NCBI RefSeq assembly: GCF_013371495.1
Contig: NZ_JABWTA010000001.1
Span: forward strand, 372,001 to 436,000
Source: Altererythrobacter lutimaris
GTDB lineage: Bacteria; Pseudomonadota; Alphaproteobacteria; Sphingomonadales; Sphingomonadaceae
Reading direction: 5' to 3'
DNA: 64,000 nucleotides
The position numbers and the translations under genes are program-made. Under the pieces are notes generated by a model. That model did not search any database. It saw only the letters and a program-made list of their open reading frames with translations, and was not told the DNA's origin. Shown here one piece after another: positions 9,798 through 18,286 of the stretch (positions are counted from its first letter, which is position 1; every line of letters begins with the position of its first letter).

Positions 9798-10262
9798 ATG
9801 AGTGACAATTCCACATCATCGCGGCTCGGTACGCCCGCACTTGCACTGGGCTATGCCGGATTATTGCCGCAAGGGATCGCTTTGGCGCTGGCATTGAACG
9901 GCGGCGAGTGGGGTTTCGTCGCGATCGCTGGCGGCTTTGGCTATGCGGCGCTGATCTTCAGTTTTCTGGGCGGCGTGTGGTGGGGACAGGCGCTTGCAGC
10001 TGATCAAGTGAGCGCAGAACCATTCCTGTTCGCTGTCGCGCCGAGCCTGATCGCGTTGGCGCTGTTCCTGCCATGGACATTCGGCTGGGAATGGCCGGGA
10101 CCACAACTCATCATCCTCGGATTGCTAATCGGATTGTCGCCGATTGTGGACCGCATATTGGGTTTCGCAGATCGCGCGTTCATGCGGCTGCGCTTGCACT
10201 TGTCTGTAGGGCTTGGGGCTTTGACAATCGCGCTCGGGCTCGCTGCGCGCCAGATGGTCTAG
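9798..10262 (+). CDS. DUF3429 integral membrane protein
   Basis: A 154-residue protein with five hydrophobic segments (roughly residues 13-33, 39-63, 78-98, 102-120 and 132-150) that fits the DUF3429 family, including its LGYAGLLP start and the FSFLGGVWWG motif after the second segment. Function is unknown for the family; members lie in the inner membrane of many alphaproteobacteria and in mitochondria of some eukaryotes. ATG at 9798 is 102 bp from the divergent UbiB-like start and the stop is 17 bp from the convergent glycosyltransferase stop. Confidence 0.8.
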   Translation: MSDNSTSSRLGTPALALGYAGLLPQGIALALALNGGEWGFVAIAGGFGYAALIFSFLGGVWWGQALAADQVSAEPFLFAVAPSLIALALFLPWTFGWEWPGPQLIILGLLIGLSPIVDRILGFADRAFMRLRLHLSVGLGALTIALGLAARQMV

Positions 10263-10278
10263 CTGAAGGACCGACCGC

Positions 10279-11901
10279 TTACCGTCCGGTCAGGGGCTCG
10301 ACCACTTTTGCACGCAAGCGGCTTTTGATGGTGCGCTTCGCTTGCCAGTTCGCATCGCCCTTGCTCGATTCTTCACCGCGCTGCAAAATGGTGGCCGTCA
10401 TTGCATCCATTGCGTCGCCCATAAAAGCGCTCTCCCATGCGCGCCATGCTTCCAGCACTTCGGAGCGGAGCGGGACACCGGCGATTTCGACACCGATCTT
10501 TGAACGCACATAGGCATTCGTGGTTGCCTCCGCTGTCTCGCGCAGTTCTGCGAATTTGGCCTGATTGGCGTCTGCAATCGGCGGTAATGTCGCATCGAAG
10601 CGGTCAGCCAGCTGCGCCATGACAGCTGACATGTCTCGCGGCCATTTGGCAGGAACATTTGGAAAGTCGGAGTCCTTCAATTGCCCGCAATAGGCATCAA
10701 TCTCATCGAGGAGAAACTCGGTAAACAGCCGGTGCTCCATACTATTATCTGCCGTTACCAACGTGGCGTAAGACTCCCACAAGGCCAGAGCCGGGGGTAA
10801 GTCCATGCGCACGTTGGCAAATGCATCGTCCGTTACCGGAATGCCCTCCGGACCGATTTCGAGGATGCTGGCAATCTCATCCCATGCTTCTTGCGCGATC
10901 AGGCCGTAAAGTTGCGGGACCTGATCTAAAGCAATCGAAGCAAATGGCTCTCGATGGATACCCTTGCGATAGATGCGTTTAAGAAGCGGATCATCGACAA
11001 TGGCCTGCTGAAGCTCAAAGCGCCCAAATTCCCTTGCGAGCTTCGTCAGTAATTGTGCTTTGCCTGGATCAGACGCGCGCGCCGGTATACAGACGCGCAA
11101 CAAGTCCCACTCGCCCAGCAGGCGCGCGGCAGAGAAAGCCAGTTCACGTTGAAACGGGGTCGAGTCCGCGGCGTAATGCGGCAGCAACAAGTCCGATGCC
11201 TTAGTGATGGAATCGATCAGAAACTCGAACTGCTCGTCGCTCTCCGCTGACGTAGACATTGATGCCCCGCGTCTGCGCCAAATATGCGGATAACGGTCAA
11301 ATGTTGCGAGCTGGCGAGCCTTCTGGAGCGCATCGAGTGCGAACACGTGATCGACATATCTTTGCTGCGTCGCATCAAGGCGGACGCCGGTTTCGATCAG
11401 GAAATCGCGCCTGAAAATCCATGACCACGTCGCGACCGTGTAACGCATCTCCGGCGCGTCATCGATTGTCATTCCAGAAGCGCGTTTTGCCAGAATACGG
11501 CGGTCGCGCTCGAATCGCTCCCACGCTCCAAAGCGCGGGCGATAGCTAAGCGTTGGCAGATGCGTAATGTCCGCTTGGCTCTGCTGGGCAAATTTGACCC
11601 CAGAAAGCATGCAGTTAGGGACGAGCCAGTCATCCGCGTCGAGGAACATCAAGAGCTCGCCGCTTGCATGTTCAATTCCGACATTGCGGCTGCCCGGATG
11701 ACCCAGATTGACCGGGTTCTTGATCACGCGGACCTTTTCTGCACCCGCGAGATCGTCCCAATGTGCCGCGATGAGATCTTTCGGGCCATCATTGACGATG
11801 ATTACTTCATGCAGCGCATTGCCCAACAACAGGCATGAGGCCACGGTCTGACGAATGAAAATCGTCTCATCATAATAGGGAATGATGATGCTCAGTGTCA
11901 T
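10279..11901 (-). CDS. Family 2 glycosyltransferase with long uncharacterised C-terminal region
   Basis: The first 220 residues are a GT-A/GT2 domain: SIIIPYYDE at the start, IIVNDGP, the GSRNVGI motif and the metal-binding DADDW. The remaining 320 residues are mostly predicted helical, without transmembrane segments, and I do not recognise a domain in them. No other sugar or polysaccharide genes are nearby, so the acceptor and product are unknown; candidates are an exopolysaccharide, a lipopolysaccharide sugar or a protein. It is a monocistronic gene, and the 163 bp between it and tRNA-Pro hold nothing I can identify. Confidence 0.85.
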   Translation of the reverse strand: MTLSIIIPYYDETIFIRQTVASCLLLGNALHEVIIVNDGPKDLIAAHWDDLAGAEKVRVIKNPVNLGHPGSRNVGIEHASGELLMFLDADDWLVPNCMLSGVKFAQQSQADITHLPTLSYRPRFGAWERFERDRRILAKRASGMTIDDAPEMRYTVATWSWIFRRDFLIETGVRLDATQQRYVDHVFALDALQKARQLATFDRYPHIWRRRGASMSTSAESDEQFEFLIDSITKASDLLLPHYAADSTPFQRELAFSAARLLGEWDLLRVCIPARASDPGKAQLLTKLAREFGRFELQQAIVDDPLLKRIYRKGIHREPFASIALDQVPQLYGLIAQEAWDEIASILEIGPEGIPVTDDAFANVRMDLPPALALWESYATLVTADNSMEHRLFTEFLLDEIDAYCGQLKDSDFPNVPAKWPRDMSAVMAQLADRFDATLPPIADANQAKFAELRETAEATTNAYVRSKIGVEIAGVPLRSEVLEAWRAWESAFMGDAMDAMTATILQRGEESSKGDANWQAKRTIKSRLRAKVVEPLTGR

Positions 11902-12064
11902 TGCGCGGCTTGCACCTCAAATGCCTTGTGTTTCTGATTCCTACGCCAGTTTTGGCGGCAATCCTATGACATGCTTAAGGCATGAAGCGAAAACTCGCGC
12001 GTAGCGTGCTTCAATGTGGCACGATCAGGGCAGATCACATTGTACGGGTGCGAGCCAGGAGATT

Positions 12065-12141
12065 TGGTCGGGGAGAGAGGATTCGAACCTCCGGCCCCTG
12101 CCTCCCGAAGACAGTGCTCTACCAGGCTGAGCTACTCCCCG
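12065..12141 (-). tRNA. tRNA-Pro (CGG)
   Basis: Minus-strand cloverleaf with acceptor CGGGGAG / CTCCCCG, anticodon loop TTCGGGA giving anticodon CGG, T-loop GGTTCGAATCC, discriminator A and encoded CCA at 12065-12067. Confidence 0.97.
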
Positions 12142-12195
12142 ACCTTGTCAGGCTCAAACAGCTGTCGATAAGCTGCGAGCCGAGGCAAGGGCGGC

Positions 12196-12224
12196 GCTAT
12201 AAGGGGGCGCTCACGGGGTGGCAA
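12196..12224 (-). promoter_or_regulatory. Predicted sigma-70 promoter of tRNA-Pro
   Basis: Minus strand: TTGCCA (12224-12219), 17-nt spacer, TATAGC (12201-12196), placed about 55 nt before the tRNA. It lies in the gap before divergent thyA. Confidence 0.5.
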
Positions 12225-12253
12225 GCCGCGATTTGCCGCGTATAGTTTGCGCC

Positions 12254-13234
12254 ATGGCAACGCTTGAAACTGCACAAACGACTCCCTCTGAGCTGATTGG
12301 TCCAGGCCATCCCGAATGGCAGTATCTCGACCTGATGCGGCGCATTTGGGAAGAGGGAAGCGAGCGCATCGACCGCACCGGCATTGGCACGCGCTCGATT
12401 GCAGGCGCGTTGCTGCGGTACGATCTGGCTGACGGCGCAATGCCGCTGCTCACCACCAAGCGCGTCTATTGGAAGACCGCAACGCGCGAGATGCTGTGGT
12501 TTCTCACCGGCGAGACCAATATCCGCCCGCTCGTGCTGCAAGGCGTGAAGATCTGGAATGAATGGCCGCATGCACGCTACGTCAAGGAAACGGGCGAAAA
12601 CATCGCTCTGGAGGATTTTGTCCAGCGTATCGCTGATGAGGAGGCTTTTGCGGCGCGCTGGGGCGATCTCGGCCCGGTCTATGGCAAGCAATGGGTCGAT
12701 TGGCCGACCTATCGCTATCGCAAGGACGGGCTTTACGAAAAAGGGGAAGGTATCAATCAGGTCGCGCAGGTGGTGGAGAGCCTCAAGGCCAGCCCCGGCA
12801 GCCGCCGGCATATCATCGAGGGCTGGAACGTGGCTGAGCTCGACCGCATGGCACTGCCGCCATGCCACAAGACATATCAGTTCCATGTTGCGGGCGAAGG
12901 TGCAGACGCGAAGCTCAACTGCATACTCTATCAGCGCAGCTGCGATGTCGCGCTAGGCCTCCCTTTCAACCTGTGGTCAGCGGCATTGCTCCAGCGCATG
13001 ATTGCGCAGCAGGTTGGCATGCAACCGGGCGAACTCGTGTGGATGGGCGGGGATGTGCATCTCTACCTCAATCATGAGCATTTGATCACGGAGCAATTGA
13101 GCCGCGAGCCGCAAGGCAATCCGCGCCTTGAAATATTGCGCAAGCCAGAGAGCATCTTCGACTACAAAATCGAGGATTTTGCAGTGCACGACTATGCACC
13201 CCTTGCGCCGATCAAAGCCCCCGTTGCGGTCTAG
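12254..13234 (+). CDS. thyA: Thymidylate synthase ThyA
   Basis: Makes dTMP from dUMP using methylenetetrahydrofolate. The 326-residue protein contains the catalytic cysteine C204 in the LPPCHKTYQF motif, RTGIGTRS for phosphate binding near residue 41, the QRSCDVALGLPFN stretch and the C-terminal valine typical of the family (ending PVAV). It is longer than E. coli ThyA because of an insertion around residues 95-180, seen in many alphaproteobacterial forms. I use the ATG at 12254; an upstream alternative start at 12218 would run into the tRNA promoter. No clear ribosome binding site precedes it. Confidence 0.95.
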   Translation: MATLETAQTTPSELIGPGHPEWQYLDLMRRIWEEGSERIDRTGIGTRSIAGALLRYDLADGAMPLLTTKRVYWKTATREMLWFLTGETNIRPLVLQGVKIWNEWPHARYVKETGENIALEDFVQRIADEEAFAARWGDLGPVYGKQWVDWPTYRYRKDGLYEKGEGINQVAQVVESLKASPGSRRHIIEGWNVAELDRMALPPCHKTYQFHVAGEGADAKLNCILYQRSCDVALGLPFNLWSAALLQRMIAQQVGMQPGELVWMGGDVHLYLNHEHLITEQLSREPQGNPRLEILRKPESIFDYKIEDFAVHDYAPLAPIKAPVAV

Positions 13235-13243
13235 TCCATTTGC

Positions 13244-13272
13244 TTGACCGAATCTCGCGTTTGAAATAAAAT
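13244..13272 (+). promoter_or_regulatory. Predicted promoter of the branched-chain dehydrogenase operon
   Basis: TTGACC (13244-13249), a 17-nt spacer and TAAAAT (13267-13272) give a near-consensus sigma-70 promoter 10 bp after the thyA stop. The inferred start near 13279 leaves a leader of about 60 nt before the E1 alpha ATG. Confidence 0.6.
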
Positions 13273-13340
13273 AACGCCTTCGCGAAATTTATGCATTGAC
13301 CGCGCGCGGCAAGAGCGAGCGGCAAGCGCGGGAGAGCATT

Positions 13341-14672
13341 ATGGCCGCAAAGGCCCCCCAAAAGTCTAATGCAGCGGGCAGCAACAAGCCTTCGCTCGCG
13401 CTCCACGTGCCGGAGCCGAAATTCCGGCCAGGCGACCAGGCAGACTTCAGCCATATCGATATCGGCGAAGCGGGCGCGATGCCGCGTCCCGATGAAGCGA
13501 CTGCGCCAGCAGAGATGAGGGACTTTGCCTACGGGCTCGTCCGCGTGCTGGGTGAGGACAACAAGGCGCACGGGCCCTGGGACCCGAAGCTTGATCCGGA
13601 AACGCTCCGCGCCATGCTTGGCCATATGGCGATGGTGCGTGCATTCGATGAGCGCATGTTTCGCGGCCAGCGTCAGGGCAAGACCAGCTTCTACATGAAA
13701 TGCACGGGCGAAGAGGCGACAAGCGTTGCCGCGTCCATGGCACTTGCGAGCGATGACATGGTGTTCCCCAGCTATCGCCAGCAGGGCATACTGATTGCGC
13801 GCGGCTATCCGATCGTCGACATGATCAACCAGATCTATTCAAACAAGGCGGACAAGCTGAAAGGCCGCCAGTTGCCGATCATGTATTCGGCGCGCGACCA
13901 CAGCTTCTTTACGATCAGCGGCAATTTGGCGACGCAGCTCCCGCAAGCGGTTGGCTGGGCGATGGCTAGCGCGATCAAAGGCGATAGCCGCATTGCTGCG
14001 ACGTGGGTCGGCGAGGGCTCCACAGCGGAAGGCGACTTCCACTCAGCCTGCACTTTTGCGACGGTTTATAATGCACCGGTTATCCTCAATGTTATCAACA
14101 ACCAGTGGGCGATCTCCAGCTTCTCGGGCTTTGCCGGGGCAGAACGAACAACCTTCGCTGCACGCGCACTCGGATACGGCCTCGCGGGCCTTCGCGTTGA
14201 CGGCAATGACGCACTCGCGGTCTTTGCCGCTCAGCAATGGGCTGCGAACCGCGCGCGGGCAAACCAGGGCCCAACGCTGATCGAGTATTTCACTTATCGC
14301 GCTGAAGGGCACTCCACGTCGGATGATCCATCTGGCTACCGCTCCGCGCAAGAGCGCGAGGAATGGCCACTCGGCGATCCGATCATGCGCTTGAAGAACC
14401 ATCTGATTGCGATCGGTGAGTGGGACGAAGATCGTCAGGCCGCGATGGACAAGGAATGCGCCGAGCAGGTCAAGGCCGCGACCAAGGAAGCCGAAAAGAA
14501 CGGCATTCTCGGCCACGGTCTGCACCATCCGTTCCACACCATGTTTGAGGACGTGTTTGAAGAGCTGCCCTGGCATCTCGAAGAGCAGGCAGAGCAGGCA
14601 ACGCGTGAGCGGCAGATCAAGTGGCCTGACCAGCATCCAAAGGACTTTGCCGGAAAGGGGGCGGGGCAATGA
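13341..14672 (+). CDS. bkdA1: Branched-chain 2-oxoacid dehydrogenase E1 alpha subunit
   Basis: Thiamine-diphosphate subunit that decarboxylates the 2-oxoacids from Val, Leu and Ile. The 443-residue protein has the E1 alpha features: a TPP motif as GEGSTAEGDF followed about 25 residues on by INNQWAIS, the TSFYMKCTGEEA segment, and a long N-terminal extension before ETLRAML typical of the branched-chain rather than pyruvate enzyme. The ATG at 13341 has a GGAGAG ribosome site 5 nt upstream. It overlaps the next gene by 4 bp and is first in a three-gene operon; the E3 dihydrolipoamide dehydrogenase is not in the window and is presumably shared. Confidence 0.92.
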   Translation: MAAKAPQKSNAAGSNKPSLALHVPEPKFRPGDQADFSHIDIGEAGAMPRPDEATAPAEMRDFAYGLVRVLGEDNKAHGPWDPKLDPETLRAMLGHMAMVRAFDERMFRGQRQGKTSFYMKCTGEEATSVAASMALASDDMVFPSYRQQGILIARGYPIVDMINQIYSNKADKLKGRQLPIMYSARDHSFFTISGNLATQLPQAVGWAMASAIKGDSRIAATWVGEGSTAEGDFHSACTFATVYNAPVILNVINNQWAISSFSGFAGAERTTFAARALGYGLAGLRVDGNDALAVFAAQQWAANRARANQGPTLIEYFTYRAEGHSTSDDPSGYRSAQEREEWPLGDPIMRLKNHLIAIGEWDEDRQAAMDKECAEQVKAATKEAEKNGILGHGLHHPFHTMFEDVFEELPWHLEEQAEQATRERQIKWPDQHPKDFAGKGAGQ

Positions 14673-15733
14673 GCGCGACAACCGACACCACTACCCCGCC
14701 CCAAGCAGAGGCTGAAACAGAACGCCGGATCAACATGATCGAAGCGATCAACGACGCGCTCGACATCATGCTCGAGCGTGATCCAGACGTGATTATCATG
14801 GGCGAAGACGTCGGCTATTTCGGCGGTGTGTTCCGGTGCACGGCAGGCTTGCAGGAAAAGCACGGCAAGACACGCGTATTCGATACGCCGATTTCCGAAT
14901 GCGGCATCATCGGTGTCGCAGTGGGGATGGGGGCTTACGGCCTGCGCCCAGTCCCGGAAATCCAGTTTGCCGATTATATCTATCCGGGGCTTGATCAGCT
15001 GGTCAGTGAAGCAGCGCGCCTGCGCTACCGCTCGGCGACGGAATTCATCGCGCCGATGACAGTCCGCTCGCCCTTTGGCGGCGGCATCTTTGGCGGGCAG
15101 ACGCACAGCCAAAGCCCTGAAGCGATGTTCACGCATGTTTCAGGCATGAAAACAGTCATTCCTTCAACGCCTTACGATGCGAAGGGTCTGCTAATCTCCT
15201 GCATCGAAGACAATGATCCTGTGATCTTTTTTGAGCCCAAGCGCATCTATAATGGCCCGTTCACAGGCTATTATGACAAGCCGGTCGAGCCATGGAAGAA
15301 GCACAAGGATAGCGTCGTGCCAGAGGGATATTATAAGATCCCGCTCGGTAAAGCGCGCCATGTGACAGAAGGCGAGCAACTCACGGTGCTCGCATACGGC
15401 ACCATGGTGCATGTGGCTGAGGCGGTTTGCGCCGACAAAGGCGTGGAAGCTGACATTCTAGACTTGCGCACGCTTGTTCCGCTCGACATCGAAGCGATTG
15501 AAGCCTCGGTTGAGAAGACTGGTCGCTGCCTGATTGTACACGAAGCAACGCGCACGTCCGGCTTTGGCGCTGAATTGTCCGCGCTCGTCACCGAACGCTG
15601 CTTCTATCACCTGGAAGCGCCGGTCGAACGCGTGACCGGTTTCGACACACCCTATCCACACAGTCTCGAATGGGCCTATTTCCCGGGTCCTGTCCGCATC
15701 GGCGAGGCAATCGACAAGATCCTTAAGGACTGA
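14669..15733 (+). CDS. bkdA2: Branched-chain 2-oxoacid dehydrogenase E1 beta subunit
   Basis: Partner of E1 alpha in the alpha2-beta2 decarboxylase. The 354-residue product starts after a 20-residue leader with the MIEAINDALDIML stretch and has the E1 beta markers GEDVGYFGGVFR, DTPISECGIIGVAVG, the EIQFADYIYPG segment and the C-terminal transketolase-type domain (LDLRTLVPLD, LIVHEAT, TGFDTPYPH). ATGA overlap with the gene before it and a 4-bp gap to E2 after it indicate tight co-translation. Confidence 0.93.
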   Translation: MSATTDTTTPPQAEAETERRINMIEAINDALDIMLERDPDVIIMGEDVGYFGGVFRCTAGLQEKHGKTRVFDTPISECGIIGVAVGMGAYGLRPVPEIQFADYIYPGLDQLVSEAARLRYRSATEFIAPMTVRSPFGGGIFGGQTHSQSPEAMFTHVSGMKTVIPSTPYDAKGLLISCIEDNDPVIFFEPKRIYNGPFTGYYDKPVEPWKKHKDSVVPEGYYKIPLGKARHVTEGEQLTVLAYGTMVHVAEAVCADKGVEADILDLRTLVPLDIEAIEASVEKTGRCLIVHEATRTSGFGAELSALVTERCFYHLEAPVERVTGFDTPYPHSLEWAYFPGPVRIGEAIDKILKD

Positions 15734-15737
15734 CGCC

Positions 15738-17027
15738 ATGGCGACATTTACATTCAACATGCCCGATGTGGGCGAAGGCGTGGCGGAAGCCGAAATCGTC
15801 GAATGGCAGGTCAAGGTTGGCGACACTGTGAGCGAAGACCAGCACCTGGTCGACGTGATGACTGACAAAGCGACGATCGACATTGAAAGCCCCGTCGACG
15901 GCGTGGTGAAGGAAGTCGCAGGCGAAGTGGGCGACACGATCGCAGTGGGCGCAATGCTGCTGGTAATCGAAGTGGAAGGTGAAGTTTCGGAAGAGGCTGC
16001 CGAGGAAGCTGCGCCTGAGCTGAAGGCAGCTCCGGAGCCCGAACCAGAAGTAGCACCAGAGCCTGCTCCGGAACCTGAACCGGCTTCTGAGCCAGAACCG
16101 GAACCAGCGCCACAGCCTACGTCTGTTTCTAGCGAACCTGCAGCCAAGGTCCTCGCGACCCCTGCGGTTCGCAAGCGTGCGCGCGATCTCGGGATTGATT
16201 TGGCCCAAGTCAAACCGGCCGAAGATGGCCGGGTGCGTCACGGCGATCTCGATCAGTTCCTTAGCTACAATTCAGCCGGGGGCTTCTCTGCCGCTGGCCG
16301 CACGCGCGAAGATGAAGCCATCAAGGTCATCGGCCTTCGCAAGCGCATCGCGCAGAATATGAGCGCGGCAAAGCGCAACATCCCGCATTTCACCTATGTG
16401 GAAGAATGCGATGTAACCGAGCTTGAGCGGATGCGTGCGCAGCTGAACTCCGCCCGCGGCGGCGCTGACGATTCTCGGCCCAAGCTCACCATGCTGCCGC
16501 TCCTGATCAGCGCGATCTGCAAGCTGATCCCGGACTATCCGATGATCAATGCGCGTTATGACGACGAGGCCAATGTGGTCACACGGCACGGCTCGGTCCA
16601 TCTCGGTATGGCGACGCAGACAGGTACCGGCCTGATGGTGCCGGTCATTCGCGATGCGCAAAGCCGCAATCTCTGGCAGCTCGCGATGGAGATTGGGCGT
16701 CTCGCCAGTGCAGCGCGCGATGGTTCTGCCAAGTCAGAGGAACTGTCCGGGTCCACCCTGACGGTGACATCGCTCGGTCCGCTTGGCGGCGTTGCGACCA
16801 CGCCGGTCATCAACCGGCCGGAAGTTGCGATTATTGGTCCCAACCGGATTATCGAACGGCCGATGTTTGTCACTGGTCCTGATGGTCAAGAGCGGATCGA
16901 GAAGCGCAAGCTCATGAATATCTCGATCAGCTGCGATCACCGCGTTGTCGACGGTTATGACGCAGCAAGCTTCATTCAGGAGATCAAAAAGCTTATCGAA
17001 ACGCCGGTTCTGTTGCTGGGCGATTGA
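15738..17027 (+). CDS. bkdB: Branched-chain 2-oxoacid dehydrogenase E2, lipoamide acyltransferase
   Basis: Core of the complex; moves the acyl group from lipoamide to CoA. Domains in order: one lipoyl domain (about 1-80) with the lipoylated lysine in MTDKATI, a very acidic Glu/Pro/Ala linker of about 45 residues (90-135), a peripheral subunit-binding domain (about 140-175, TPAVRKRARDLGID), and the catalytic domain with the HRVVDG active site (His401, Asp405) near the C-terminus. A single lipoyl domain and the HxxxDG motif fit the family. The linker's repeats of EPEP are mirrored as artefact Ser/Gly-rich frames on the other strand. Confidence 0.93.
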   Translation: MATFTFNMPDVGEGVAEAEIVEWQVKVGDTVSEDQHLVDVMTDKATIDIESPVDGVVKEVAGEVGDTIAVGAMLLVIEVEGEVSEEAAEEAAPELKAAPEPEPEVAPEPAPEPEPASEPEPEPAPQPTSVSSEPAAKVLATPAVRKRARDLGIDLAQVKPAEDGRVRHGDLDQFLSYNSAGGFSAAGRTREDEAIKVIGLRKRIAQNMSAAKRNIPHFTYVEECDVTELERMRAQLNSARGGADDSRPKLTMLPLLISAICKLIPDYPMINARYDDEANVVTRHGSVHLGMATQTGTGLMVPVIRDAQSRNLWQLAMEIGRLASAARDGSAKSEELSGSTLTVTSLGPLGGVATTPVINRPEVAIIGPNRIIERPMFVTGPDGQERIEKRKLMNISISCDHRVVDGYDAASFIQEIKKLIETPVLLLGD

Positions 17028-17065
17028 TCGGGTGAATAAAGTTTGAAGTTTCGCGCAAAGGGCCG

Positions 17066-17094
17066 TTGACAGCATATGCGCTCGGCCCTATTTG
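17066..17094 (+). promoter_or_regulatory. Predicted sigma-70 promoter of tRNA-Asp
   Basis: Perfect TTGACA (17066-17071), 17-nt spacer, TATTTG (17089-17094). The inferred start is about 14 nt before the tRNA. Confidence 0.65.
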
Positions 17095-17114
17095 CGCGGC
17101 TCCCAAGTGGCTGC

Positions 17115-17191
17115 GCGGGTGTAGCTCAGTTGGTTAGAGTGTCGGCCTGTCACGCCGAAGGTCGCGGGTTCAAGTCCCGTCACTCGCGCCA
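17115..17191 (+). tRNA. tRNA-Asp (GTC)
   Basis: Cloverleaf with acceptor GCGGGTG / CACTCGC, anticodon GTC in loop CTGTCAC, T-loop GGTTCAAGTCC, discriminator G and encoded CCA at 17189-17191. Confidence 0.97.
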
Positions 17192-17219
17192 CTTGGGGAT
17201 TTCCCTTTCCGTCGCTTTC

Positions 17220-18089
17220 TCAGCACTCTGTTGCGTCCTCGCCGCGTCGGCGAACCCATTCGAACGCGTTGATCAGAAATTTGCGATAGTGTTCGTTCTG
17301 ATAACTGCGCGGGTGATGGCCGAGCGCTGAGTAAATCGTGCGTCCATTCCCGATGCATCTCACCCAGGCAACAGGGTGGTCTTGAGGCTCTTCACCCATT
17401 CGCAGATCGACAGTCCCACTTTCGCGGCGAAGCTCGGGAATGTAAGTGCTTTCGTCGAGGCCGAGCAGAGGTGTCGCACCGGCCAGCAATTCAAGCCGGT
17501 TGAAGCTGTACCACTCATCCTCTTTGATCCAGTCTGCCGGTAATCCGGCCAGGATAGGGTGGTCCGGAGTGAGATTGACGACCCGTGCTTCCTGGAATTG
17601 CGGATCCTGCGGATGACCGATGAATTCCGGTCCGATCACCCTGTCATCATACCATGGCCAGTCAGTGTGCGAAGCTGCTCCGGACCCGTGCAGAGCAATC
17701 AGCGACCCGCCGTCTTCCAGCCAGGATTGAAATACTTTCTCTTGTTCTGGGCTGAGTGTGTCTCCCGTCATATTGTTGAATACGACGACTTCGAAACGGC
17801 TCAATTGTTCATGATTGAAAACGGCTCCATTTACGGTCGTGAAAACACCCATGTTACTGGCTTCGGCGAGCTCGACGAAAAACAGGTCTGCACCGGCAAT
17901 CCCTTCATTATGGCGCCAGCCCCTTGTCTTTGAAAAAACGAGGATCGCCGGGTGACGCATCCACTGAGTAATTTCAGGCCTTTCGGTATCATAAGTGACA
18001 GGCGGATCGATCGGTGCGGAAGTCGCAAGGTTAAGGAGCGGTGCGCATAGCCCGGTCACCGCCGCTATGAGAAATGCAGGCTTGAACAT
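17220..18089 (-). CDS. Exported ThuA-domain protein
   Basis: Begins with a Sec signal (residues 1-25, hydrophobic core AFLIAAVTGLCAPLL, probable cleavage near TSA), then a ThuA-like domain related to class I glutamine amidotransferase folds. Markers are ILVFSKTRGWRHN, VVVFNNMTGD, the GGSLIALHGSGA turn, an EDEWYSF motif and LGHHPRSYQ near the end. ThuA proteins are linked to trehalose and other sugar catabolism, but family functions differ and the catalytic cysteine of amidotransferases is absent. Located in the periplasm by prediction. It ends 28 bp from tRNA-Asp; nothing nearby identifies its substrate. Confidence 0.82.
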   Translation of the reverse strand: MFKPAFLIAAVTGLCAPLLNLATSAPIDPPVTYDTERPEITQWMRHPAILVFSKTRGWRHNEGIAGADLFFVELAEASNMGVFTTVNGAVFNHEQLSRFEVVVFNNMTGDTLSPEQEKVFQSWLEDGGSLIALHGSGAASHTDWPWYDDRVIGPEFIGHPQDPQFQEARVVNLTPDHPILAGLPADWIKEDEWYSFNRLELLAGATPLLGLDESTYIPELRRESGTVDLRMGEEPQDHPVAWVRCIGNGRTIYSALGHHPRSYQNEHYRKFLINAFEWVRRRGEDATEC

Positions 18090-18286
18090 TTGGCAAGCTT
18101 AAGCGTGACTCAGTCATGCGCAAGCACTTGTGCAGCCCGCTTGGCTTGAGCGAAGACGTGCGATGACGTCGCAAATCATGAATTTCTGTCTTTTGGGACA
18201 GCTTTACGCGAATTGAGACGCTTGGCGCTCACTCGTCAATTAACGCCTCACGCCTTCGCGAAATAAAAGCTAGAGGCAGCGAGATT

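Noticed and set aside
8742..9801. Plus-strand frames opposite the UbiB-like gene
   Set aside because: Shadow frames without domains; the minus strand holds the conserved kinase.
15458..16241. Minus-strand Ser/Gly-rich and Phe/Arg-rich repeat frames
   Set aside because: They are the reverse reading of the Glu/Pro linker of the E2 gene, not repeat proteins.
18090..18286. Small gene or regulatory RNA between the ThuA and AraC genes
   Set aside because: No reading frame with a ribosome site and no clear hairpin or promoter motif.
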